A stretch of 64,000 nt of DNA from Cannabis sativa (lineage: Eukaryota > Streptophyta > Magnoliopsida > Rosales > Cannabaceae). Positions 21,031-30,999 of this stretch are shown here, piece after piece (within the stretch, counting starts at the first letter, position 1; every line of letters starts with the position of its first letter). Made by a program: the position numbers and the translations under genes. The DNA lies in assembly GCF_029168945.1 (NCBI RefSeq), contig NC_083604.1, forward strand, positions 5,076,812-5,140,811, given 5' to 3'. The notes below the pieces were generated by a model that was not told where the DNA came from, searched no databases, and saw only the letters and a list, made by a program, of their open reading frames with translations.

Positions 21031-21843
21031 TCATAACATAACAATGATCACTATCAAAAGAAACAAGAAAACCCTTGATCACGGATTTGGTGATGCTAAG
21101 TAAATTAGCCCTCGATCCTTCAACTAACATCACATTTTTCGATCTAGGTAACCCTTCAAAATTTAGAGTTCCCATACCAACAACTTTTCCCGATAAGCCA
21201 TTACCAAATGTGACTTCTCCACATTGCATAGGCCGTATGTTAGTCAAAAAATCCTTGTCACTCCGTCATATGTCTAGAGCAACCACCGTCAAAATACCAC
21301 ATTTGAGATGCAAATAGCTTTATCGGAAAAACCACTAGACACTTCTTTTTCACCCATATTTGTTTCAAACCTTTATGTTTCTTTTGAGATTTTTTCAAAT
21401 TATCAAAATAATTTGTTTTAAACGAGTTGTTCAATGTGAAACATTTAGGTACGATATGTCCTTTTCTACCACAAAAATGACAAATGGGAACAAATCTTTT
21501 TACCCGAGATCTTACCCTTTTCGAAAATCCCGGAGATTTTGCGGCATCGAAGTCGTTCTTGCCGCCACAGGCCGTGAAACCGATACGGCGAGTTTGTAGC
21601 CTCGTGGTGATTCGTTGGAACACTAGATTTTACAAACTTCGTGACTGGAACTTTCCATTCCATTAGAACCAAGGCCTCGCAAAACCTCTCGACTCGCATT
21701 CGAGCTTTTTCAAAAATAGAAGATCCAGGATTAAGCATTTGAACATTTTTCTTAAAGTTTTCAAGTTCCTTCTTCAATAGAGAGATTTTTTCATCTTTAT
21801 CACAAACACTTGTCTCATATTCTTTTATTTTCAACTCACACAT
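20897..21843 (-). pseudogene. Sirevirus protease region with second zinc knuckle
   Basis: Three overlapping frames. A coiled-coil-like Lys/Glu stretch (21730-21843) leads to a zinc knuckle CHFCGRKGHIVPKC near 21470. The copia protease start WYFDGGCSRHMTE follows near 21260-21290; copia normally has DSG, so Gly replaces the Ser next to the catalytic Asp. The rest of the protease (21000-21247) reads VTFGNGLSGKVVGMGTLNFE and SRANLLSITKSV. The frameshifts between the pieces mean no active enzyme. Confidence 0.82.
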
Positions 21844-22019
21844 TTCAATCGATGAGACAATTTTTTATTCAATTTATTCAACTCTCTATTTTCGAAGCAA
21901 CTCGAATCCATTTTTCATACATGACTTTGTATGATTCAAAGAGATTCTTCACGATTTCGGACTCATCCGAATCGATTCCTCTTGTTTGGTGGTATTATTC
22001 GGACATACCAATCTATCTT

Positions 22020-23064
22020 TCACCGTGAATCACACAACACATTAGTCATAACAGAGGTTAGGGCAACATTTTCAGTAATATCTTCATCACTTTCGGTTTC
22101 ATCATCACTCCAAGAGACATTGAAACTTTTCTTATTCTTTTTCAAAGTGTTTGCACACTCAGATTGAATATGCCCAAAACCTTCACATTCCCTGCACTGA
22201 ATTCCCTTTTTGTTAGAGACAGATGGTTTAATGAAAGTATTACCTTTTGAACCTTTCGAAATATTCTTTTTATTTCCCATCTTTTTCATATATTTCTGAA
22301 AATTCTTAGTTAAAAAAGCAATCTCATCATCACATTCACTATCAGAATTTTCATTATCAGCAACTTTCAAAGCAATACTTTTACCTTTATCAGCAATGGA
22401 TTTGGGTTTGTCCTTTTGTTTAATCTGTTGATTTAATTCAAAAGTACGTAAGGAACCCATCAATTCTTCCACTTTCATAGTGCTAAAATCTTTAGCTTCC
22501 TCCATTGCCAAAAGTTTCGTATCAAACCTTTCTGAAAGAACTCTAACAATTTTTCTCACAAGAACAGAGTCATCAAGCTTTTCTCCAAGAGCAAAATATT
22601 CATTAGCAATGTCAGATAATTTTTCATAGAATTCAGTTAAAGTTTCATTATCAGACATTCTAAGCTCATCAAATTTAGTTTGAAGCATGATAAATCTAGA
22701 TCTTTTCACATCGAAGTTCCTTCAAACCGAGTTTGAAGAATCTCCCAAGCTTCCTTAGCGAAACACAAGATGATATAAGTTTAATGTAACCCTCACCTAC
22801 ACCATTAAAGATCGCATGCAAGGCTTTGCTATTGTAGGCAGATAGTTTATCATCTCCAATAGACCATTCCAGTTCAGATTTTATAATAGTATTACCTGAA
22901 GAATCTGTCTCAACTGGAGGAGACCAACCTGATAGAACCATTCTCCACGCCTTCTCATCTTGAGATTTTATGAAGGCTCTCATTCTAACTTTCCAGTAAG
23001 GATAGTTAGAGTCATTAAGCAATGGTGGTCTAGAAATAGAACTTCCTTCTGCAAAAAATGACAT
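22020..23064 (-). pseudogene. Sirevirus gag
   Basis: Starts at the ATG at 23064 (FFAEGSSISRPPLLNDSNYP, YWKVRMRAFIKSQDEKAW), the standard copia gag opening. A frameshift near 22735 splits it. The second frame (22020-22709) has KFDELRMSDNETLTEFYEKL, an acidic patch and a CCHC knuckle CRECEGFGHIQSEC, ending in acidic SDDETESDEDITEN. It would form the particle shell and bind element RNA. Confidence 0.9.
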
Positions 23065-23108
23065 TCTAACAAAAACGTTATAGGACCACACTAAGAGTTT
23101 AGTGTCCC

Positions 23109-23120
23109 GCTCTGATACCA
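23109..23120 (-). other. Primer-binding site of the Sirevirus (tRNA-iMet type)
   Basis: The minus strand reads TGGTATCAGAGC, separated from the LTR by two bases. Confidence 0.9.
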
Positions 23121-23122
23121 AT

Positions 23123-24249
23123 TAAAAAACCGTGTTTTTGCAAATGTCAGTTGTATATAAGAAAATATAAAAACTGTAAGCGTTTGCAGCAACAGAAAGT
23201 AATTCGCTACAAAGAACCGAACAGCGAATATAAAATATTTGCAGAAAAATAAATAACTTGACACAAGAGATTTATACGTGGTATCAGTGTTCTCACGAAC
23301 ACTCCTAGTCCACAGGGCCACGCCCAGAGAATGAAATCAATTAATAAAGTATCAAAATTACAAAGACAATTGACTTAAACAAGTTTAGACTCCCTCTAAA
23401 GTATTGCCGCAATCCTTTGTAATCCACTTTATGAATCTGACTTCTTGAAACACCTTCAAGCCCGAACTCCCTTCGTCTTTGAAGTGTGAGTGCTTACTTC
23501 CTCCCGAAGTAAGGCTTTAGCAAGTCTTCTCCCGAAGACCAAGTGCTTACTTCCTCCCGAAGTAAGGCTTTATCAAGTCTTCTCCCGAAGACCAATCTCT
23601 TGTTCAGTCAAGTAGTTCTTCACAACCTCTAGGATAGAGTAAGAACAAAAATAGAACAACTAGAACCTAGATGAACAACTAGGCTCTCACAAAACAAAGA
23701 AAGACTCTCTTCTCTCAAAAGATAAATGTAGAAAATGAATAATGGAAGAGGTAATCCGAATGGTTGCTCTCTAGGCTCTATTTATAGATCATAGAAATCA
23801 AAGAGGCAACCACAAGATCGAATTAGCAGCTGTACAAAGACTTTCCAAAAACAAACACGATCTGCTACATCAGATTCGGTTGCTGACGAAGCAGATCTGC
23901 CCAGAAACGGGAAACTTACTAAAATCGGGTCCGATCTTCTTTCAAAGCTTGATTCCTGCCAAAAACAGATTAGATATTCTGATTGTATCAAGATACAATC
24001 GAAATTAATAAGGAAAAGGCAATAATCAAAGTTTCCCTTAAAAGGACAACTTTCCAAAAGAGAATTCCTTCTCTTTTGAGAAGTTTTCAACAAAGGAAAG
24101 TTCAGCTGAAAGTGCAACTTTCCAAACAAGGAAAATGGCAACTAAAAACCGAATAAAATAGGTAAGATTTCGAAAATGAATGCATAGCAATCTTACCATA
24201 AAAAGGAAAAATTATTTTGTCACCTAACTTGCCAAAAAAGGACTTTACA
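23123..24249 (-). repeat. 5' LTR of the Sirevirus
   Basis: 1127 bp; its inner end TAAAAAACC directly adjoins AAT and then the primer-binding site. It carries the same 53-bp repeat at 23489-23594. Confidence 0.92.
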
Positions 24250-24254
24250 TTATG
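24250..24254. repeat. Right target duplication of the Sirevirus (TTATG)
   Basis: TTATG directly after GACTTTACA; partner of 14020-14024. Confidence 0.9.
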
Positions 24255-24870
24255 CATCAATAAATACATTCAGATGACTCATCTCGAGAAATACAACTAT
24301 TATAAATACGCAAACTCATCATCCTATAGATAATAACAAGACACGAGTAATAAATACCTATTGATGAGCCAGCGAGACGAATAAAGAAAGTCCATCTCAG
24401 GATAAATATAATACATTACAGAATTGTTTGGAAAGCGTAGATAATGAGTTTGCAACTCATTGACGTCCCACATACACGTGAATATATTGAAAGATCAAAG
24501 ACAACAACTTCAGCATGATTCATCTCGCTTCTGTCACGCTGTAATAAGTGTCTCATGTATACCTTACTCAACATTAATAGAAGAACGCAAGAAATATTAC
24601 AACATATACTTAGACGTTGGCTCACAATGAAGTGTCTAGAAAAGTATTGTTGAATTGCAAGAAGTATGAAGCGTAGTGATCAGCATAACAGTCTATAAAT
24701 AATGGCAAAGAACAATTATTTATAATTATTCCATGTGATGTAAATATGAAACATGATGAGGAATGTCTACGTTTCACAAACGGATACAAGTGATAAGATC
24801 CCAATGAAATAACTGTCATCCTAGACTTTTATAAATATGAATAGAACTTAAAAAACAAATAACATCCATT
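24250..24870 (+). repeat. Likely remainder of the Tat-like 3' LTR
   Basis: Follows the Sirevirus, beginning with the second TTATG. It contains a TATAAAT at about 24694. It is less AT-rich than the sequence to its right, which changes character at about 24,870. I see no exact right end. Confidence 0.4.
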
Positions 24871-26630
24871 TTGGGAAAAGAAAGAGAACTATATCTATTA
24901 TGCATTATGTAAAATAATTTATTGTATTTTACATATAATTTATCAACTCAGATAAGAAAGACTCCTGAATTATAAAAATTTAACTTTTGAAATCATATTA
25001 AAACTTTCTTGTTATTTATTATTATTATAATTATTAATTTACTTAATTAATTTTAGAAATTATTTATTGTTAAAAGATTTATTTATTAGTTAACGAAAAT
25101 CTATCTTAATACTCCTAAATAAGATTATATTTTTCTATAAAACAATAGAGTTATATGTTTGAACCAAGTACCAACAATTTATTAAGTAGCCAGTAACCAC
25201 AAGGTCCACAACACATGTTTTGTGTTGTTTTTTGAAATAATTGTTTTTTCCTGGTCAATGAAAACCGAAGTGTCAGATTACATATATGTGAATGTGATAA
25301 TTTTTGGACTGTTTAGGGGTATAAGTCTATTATATATATAATATAGGCTAATTAAAATAATTTTTCTCCAAGTTTGACATGTACTAAGTCATGTCCTTAA
25401 AAAATTTTAGCTGTTAAAAATTTTCCCTGAACTATTGAGATTGTTAGATTTAAGGACTTTTGTTTAATTTCATTTAATTTTACTGTTTCAGTGATTGTTT
25501 ATATACTAAATCATGCTCCCCAAACTTTAATATCTACCAAATTATGGCCGAAAAAATTTTGATATGTACTAAATCATGCCCCCTGACTTTCATCCATGTG
25601 AGAATTTTTTTACTAAAATTAGATAAAAGTCCTTAAATTTAACAATCTTAATAGTTCAAGGAGAATTTTTAACGGCAAAAAATGTTTAGAGGACATGATT
25701 TGGTACATGTCAAAATTCGGAAAGAAAAAATCCTAATTAGCCTATGATATATATGTGGGGAGATTGTGAAACTATCAAAATTTACTTAAAATAATCACCC
25801 ATATATATTAAAGAGTATTATTATTGGACAGTAGTGTCCAACATCTTCTATAAGAAGCGTTCTACAATTATTTCGCAATATTTTTAAAAAATTATTTTTT
25901 TAAGTTATATAGAATCTAGTATTTAATTACACTAATAACAGTATAACACCGAGAATAGTACGAAACACTAATAATATCTTATAGCAATACTCTATATTAA
26001 ATGAAGTTTTATAATATGGTAAGAAAGAGGAAAAACAAAAATGTTCAACTGTACTTGTAATCATTAAATTAATTCAAATAAAATTTCATGCCGAGACTAA
26101 TTAATATTCAAACATATATTAATTATTGTTTGATTTCATTAATTGATATTTATAATGAATATTTATACATCAAAATTTAAATTTAAAAAACATCACAATT
26201 TTTTTCCAACCCTAGTGGTTGAGCTGGCCCCATTGGATCAGATTGGGTACACAATATAATATGAATGGTATGTACATGGGCCATGCCATAGGCATGTTAA
26301 GATATCGAATACCATACATACAAGTGTGGTATAATATAAACCTTATTTGTAGTGTTTTGGTAAGGGTTTTTAAATTTTATTTTTTGGTAAATTAATCCTT
26401 AAATTATATAAATTTTAGCAAGTTGGCTCCCAATTTTTTTTTTTTTGATAAATTAGTCTCAAAACTTTATTTTTTAGTATGCATTGACTCATGTATTGAC
26501 TCGATTGTAAAATTCTCCAAATCACAATAGGTGTTAGTATTTTTGAGGGGCACCTTATAAAATGATAAATAGGTGTTTGTATTTTCTTAAAGTACCTTAA
26601 AATATCAAATAATTTATCGTTATGCATAAT
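24871..26630. other. AT-rich intergenic DNA with one foldback repeat
   Basis: No coding evidence. It contains the foldback repeat at 25344-25744 and simple AT-rich sequence. Confidence 0.7.
25344..25744. mobile_element. Foldback element family F1, copy 1
   Basis: A 401-bp near-perfect large palindrome. It begins TAGGCTAATT and ends AATTAGCCTA, and the arms share phrases such as GACATGTACTAA and its complement. Relatives occur at about 31975-32308, 45154-45585 and 46045-46430. No coding capacity; probably a non-autonomous inverted-repeat transposon. Confidence 0.75.
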
Positions 26631-26633
26631 TTA
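26631..26633. repeat. Target duplication TTA, left of the CACTA element
   Basis: TTA here and at 29083-29085; a 3-bp duplication is diagnostic of CACTA insertion. Confidence 0.85.
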
Positions 26634-27059
26634 CACTACTACAATTTAGACTTTTAGTGACATTATTTAGTGACACGCACAAAAGTGCGCGTCACTAAAG
26701 AGTTAGGAGTAATTTTTAGTGACATGCACAATTAGACTCTAAATATTTGGGGTTAGTCTCATGTATTGTGCGTCACTAAAAGTATGGAGTGTCACTAAAA
26801 AGTAAAATCCAAAATTATTTGATTTTTGTTAATTTAAAAAATATTGGTCTATAGTGACACGCCAGGCGTGACTGGGTATATATGTCCCGACTCACTTAGC
26901 GTGTCACTATATCATAATCTTAATTTTTTATAATAAAAAGTACAATTATTTTTTTTTGAAAAAAAAATACAACTATTATCAATAAATAAATAAAAAATAA
27001 TTTATAAATAATAAAAAGAAAGTTTATTTCTTAAAAAAAAACAGTAAAATAAAAAATAA

Positions 27060-27850
27060 AATAGGAATACTGCCTCTCTCTCTCTTGAATAAAAGAAAAC
27101 CCTACTATTGTGCCGCCTCACTCTCTCTCTCAGTCGAAGTCTCTCTCTCTTTCTCTAAATCGAAGCCTCTGCCTCTCCCTTCTTTCTCTCAATCGGAGCT
27201 ACTGCTCCTCTTCTCCGACGACCAACAACACCCTTTCCCTCTTTCTCTCAATCGAAGCTAGCCCCAATCTCTCCTCTCAGTTCGACGTCTTTCTGCCGTA
27301 ACAAAGCCGCAATCTTTCCTCTTCTCGGCGCGCAAAGCACCACATTGTTTCCTTCCCGTGGAGCTTCGCTCGTGCTAGATGGCCATGCTCGGTGATTTGG
27401 GGCGGGTGGACCGAGGCGATTTGGCTTCTCGGCGTCGAACTTTGGTTTGATTCATCTACTCATCTACCACCATCTTGGTTCACTGAAGAAGACCTCTCAG
27501 TCTATGCCTCCCTGTATGAAAAATCAAGATTTTGTTATGCTTTGCAGATTCCATATAGGTAAGAAAATTCTTCATTACATATTATTTTTCATAACAAAAT
27601 ATGTATTGTATTGTTTATTTTTGCCTTGTTTATTTTCTCGGTCTCCTATTTTTTGTCTTTAGTTCAATCTAGACAATGTATTGTATTGTTTGGTAAGTGG
27701 GAAAATAAATTGTCTATAAATATTAAACCTTTCTATTTTGCAGATTCCCTGTATGATTATTTGATTTTTTTTGTTTGTCTCTCTGTTTCTCTCCCTCTCT
27801 TTGCTGTGTAGGTGGACTGAGGCAATTTGGGGTTTTTCGCCAAGGATGGT
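27060..27850 (+). other. Captured promoter/5'UTR-like segment inside the CACTA element
   Basis: CT-rich sequence with repeated CTCTCAATCGAAGC-like units at 27110-27260, then less AT-rich sequence. It resembles a plant gene 5' region. ORFs here are repetitive Ser/Leu translations and not convincing. The source gene is not identified; it could be the P2 gene or another. Confidence 0.4.
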
Positions 27851-28010
27851 GGTTTGGGTTAATGGCCGACGGTGGTGGTGATTTATGGCTGATTTGGTTT
27901 TAGTTTTTTTTAGGTTTTTTTTGTTCTAAACATGTTTTGATTTATTTTGGATTTGTATTGCCTCTGATTTTTTTTTTTGGATTAAAATTAATGTTAACTT
28001 CCTCTTATCT

Positions 28011-28211
28011 GAGGTTAAGGGGAAAGATCTCGCCGAGCTATTTGCATCCGGAAGGGAGAAGCTAGCATCAGTCCCATCCGGCGGTAATGGTGCAGTTGCT
28101 TACTCTGCACCCACAGGTGGAGTCGCTGCTGCTGCAGAGTCAAAGAAGGAAGAAAAGGTTGGAGAGAAAGAAGAATCAGATGATGATATGGGTTTCAATC
28201 TTTTCGACTAA
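28011..28211 (+). pseudogene. Captured last exon of a ribosomal stalk protein P2 gene
   Basis: 66 codons plus stop read [20 protein letters not shown], an Ala/Gly hinge, [19 protein letters not shown] and TAA. The acidic SDDDMGF-LFD tail is the hallmark of acidic stalk proteins P1/P2, and the preceding KGKDxxELxxxGREKLxSVP matches plant P2, which recruits elongation factors to the large ribosomal subunit. The hinge is shorter than usual and the tail has Asn where Ser is usual. An intron-like acceptor (TCTGAG) precedes it. The N-terminal half is missing, so it is a transposon-captured fragment. Confidence 0.85.
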
Positions 28212-29082
28212 AAGCTTTGATACGGAGATTTTGAGGTTTTTGCTATTTGAATGTTGTTTTTATGTTCTATTTTTATTTAGATATTTAGAGAAGGAAGCAA
28301 AATTTGAGACTGTATTTTATATTTATTTAGATATTTAGAGAAGGAAGAAAAATTTGAGACACTTTTACTGTATAAACTTTTACTCTACCTTGTTTAGTAC
28401 ATTGCAATTGTGCCACAAAAAATTAATGTCATATACTTAATGTACATTGTATTTTATAATATGGTTTAATAGTTTAAATATTCTGCTAATTACTATTTAA
28501 AAACTAACGTATTATTAATTTATTATATAAAACTAATATATTATTAATTTATATAAAAATTAGAATTATATAAAAAAAGTTAATATATTATCAATTTACT
28601 AATACAAAATTAAAATAAAATTAAATAGTATATATATGTATATTGGTTTATTAATAACTTTATAGCTAAAATTAAAATATATTAATTTATAGTTGATAAA
28701 TATATAATTAATTAAATTGTATCATTAATATAATTATTTTTATAAATTTATAATGTATAATCTGAATTTTAAAAAAATCATATCATTTTTTTTATATAAA
28801 AAAAGCATATTAACATTAATAAAAAATTAAAAAAAAAAAGAAAAAAAAAGATATAGTGACACTTCATGTGTGTGACTATTACCTTTTTAGTCTGACAAAA
28901 CCTGACTCTATACGCCTATAGTGACGCGCAGAAAGTGAATGTAAAAAGGTTCAGTGACACGTATGAAGTGTCACTAAAAACTATCTTTCCAGTCACCCTC
29001 ATTAGTGACGCGCGTTGAAGTGTCACTAAACATTTTTAGAGTTACTCAATGTGTGTCACTAAAACCCATTTTTCTAGTAGTG

Positions 29083-29085
29083 TTA
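29083..29085. repeat. Target duplication TTA, right of the CACTA element
   Basis: Partner of 26631-26633. Confidence 0.85.
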
Positions 29086-30919
29086 ATATAAGATTATTTA
29101 TATTTATATTTTGATTTGATAAATAATATTAAAATGCTTAATAATAACATAGGATGAATCTACAGTATACTCTTTGAAAAGATATTTCGTTAAATTTCTT
29201 ATCTATTTTGATATCTAATATCGTTTACATTGAGGTTTTCTTTTCTGATATTATAGTTTTATTGTCTAGTTCTCCTAGGGTATCTCTGCATGCTCTTAGG
29301 ATAGACAATGAACTATTATAGATGGAAGAAAATCTTCTTCTAATTGCGTAACTTTGTTATCTTTGTTATTTTAACCTGTATCGGTTTCCCTTCAAAAAAA
29401 AAAAAAAAACTATAAATTTTAAAAAGTTTCGAATAATTTATAATACTGAATAATCAGGGAAATTCTATAATACACCCCTTTAAAAGGGATACACCGATAT
29501 ATCTCTATCTGTTTTAATATCCGAAATAATTTTTTAGTCAAATTTTTTCTCATAGTCATGTAAATTATAATTATTTAAGACATCCTGCAAAATTTTAAAG
29601 AATTTGAAAAAATTTAACAAGTCGAAAATTACGTTCAAACAGTGTGTTGCATACGTGACTATTTTATTTTATACTCGTGCAAAATAGACTGTTTGAACAT
29701 TAATTTTTATACTGTAAATTATTCTGAATTTCTCAAATAGGATATCTTAAATAACTTTAACGTACATAAATAATGAACTAAATTTTTTTTCTAAATGCCA
29801 AAAAAAATTAAAAGTGCATCAATATATCTCTTTTAAGATAGTGCATTATACAATTACTCAATATTTTATTGAAAGCGACTTTTTTTTATACTCGTAATAA
29901 ATTATTACAAATCGTTCATATAACTATAACATATGCCATGTTGAAAAAAACATTAAAGTAAAAAAACTTTTCAAGGTGTTGAAACAAATAAAAAATCTAG
30001 TGCACTACAATAATTTGGAATAACATATATACACTAATAAATTACAAACTAATCACATACTACACTTAATTAATAAAGTACGAGCCTTATAAATACAAAC
30101 ACACATATATCTTCATATATTAAAAGTGCCTATCTAACGGTATTTCTTGGTTTAACAGAATATACTTAAAAATAAAAGAATATTCTGTTAAATTTAACGA
30201 TTAGGTTTGATCTCCCGTTAAACCCAAAAAATTAAACAATCTTTTAAATAAACAATCTTTTAAATATTAATAATCTCTTTTTAAATTAAAAAAATCATCT
30301 TAGCCACATATCTCTCTAACAAACCTATCTTGGGAGAATATTAATAATTTTTTTATTTATTTTTTAAAAAAGAAAAATATAGATAAAATATCTAGAAAAG
30401 ATAATATAAAAGAAGATTGATTGTGTTGGCTTAGAGATTTTTGGGCTTGGGCTTAAAAAAATAATAAAAAGAAAAGATGAAATGGGCTGTAATTAGTATT
30501 TACCTTATATGTTTGTGCTTATTTTTAGTTTTATTTTTAATTTTACCACCAAGAGGAGAAGGTTGAAAAATATTAGAATATGAAAATATTATTGGTGCTT
30601 ATTAGTAATTTGCAAAGAATGTGAAAGTCTATAAATATATAGTTGTGTAGCTATTATTAGATATGAAATGAGATAATAAAACTTTTTTCAATTAGAAGAT
30701 TAATGTACATTTTTTAATTAATAACATACATTATTATAACACAACTATGTTTTACTTACTAAATATACTGACACATATTTTATTTTTATAAAACAAATCG
30801 TTCAAATAATTATACTATTTTAATTATTAAAATAAAAAACTAAAATATTAAATAAAACTAACACTACGGCCAAGACGTAACAATTACCTAAAGATATATA
30901 TATATATTTATATATTTAT
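29086..30919. other. AT-rich intergenic DNA upstream of the first MATE gene
   Basis: No coding evidence. It contains a foldback repeat near 29459-29870 and many A/T runs. Confidence 0.7.
29459..29870. mobile_element. Foldback element with degenerate long arms
   Basis: The left arm (ATTCTATAATACACCCCTTT onward) and right arm (ending near AGTGCATTATACAATTACTC) are rough reverse complements, meeting around TTCAAACAGTGTG and GACTGTTTGAAC near 29635-29695. Boundaries are approximate. Confidence 0.5.
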
Positions 30920-30931
30920 ATTTATATATAG
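30920..30931 (+). promoter_or_regulatory. TATA-like stretch before MATE gene 1
   Basis: TTTATATATA about 70 bases before the ATG at 31000. It lies in a generally TA-rich run, so its significance is modest. Confidence 0.35.
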
Positions 30932-30999
30932 TCTCATTTCGCATGCATTGAAGTTGAAGTTGATTGATTTACAGAGCCAAAGCAATTTGGCCGCCATTA

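Larger units (their letters stand above)
14025..24249 (-). mobile_element. Sirevirus-type Ty1/copia retrotransposon
   Basis: A complete 10,225-bp element with 1129- and 1127-bp LTRs, a tRNA-iMet primer site, a 5-bp duplication TTATG, and the copia order gag, protease, integrase, RT, RNase H, then an extra ORF before the 3' LTR. The size, a second zinc knuckle, repeated purine tracts and the extra ORF fit the Sirevirus (SIRE/Maximus) lineage. On its own strand the LTR starts TG but both copies end TA rather than CA. Several frameshifts make this copy defective. Confidence 0.92.
26634..29082. mobile_element. Non-autonomous CACTA (En/Spm) transposon carrying host gene pieces
   Basis: Terminal inverted repeats start CACTACTACAA (left) and CACTACTAGAA (right, reverse strand), flanked by the 3-bp duplication TTA. 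Subterminal regions hold many copies of TAGTGACACG/CGTGTCACTA-type motifs in both orientations, as CACTA elements do. At 2449 bp it has no transposase. The interior (27060-28211) is less AT-rich and contains a captured P2 gene exon and a pyrimidine-rich 5'UTR-like stretch. Confidence 0.88.

Noticed and set aside
27110..27301. Plus-strand Ser/Leu-rich ORF in the CACTA element
   Set aside because: A translation of a CT microsatellite-like stretch; more like a 5'UTR than a coding region.
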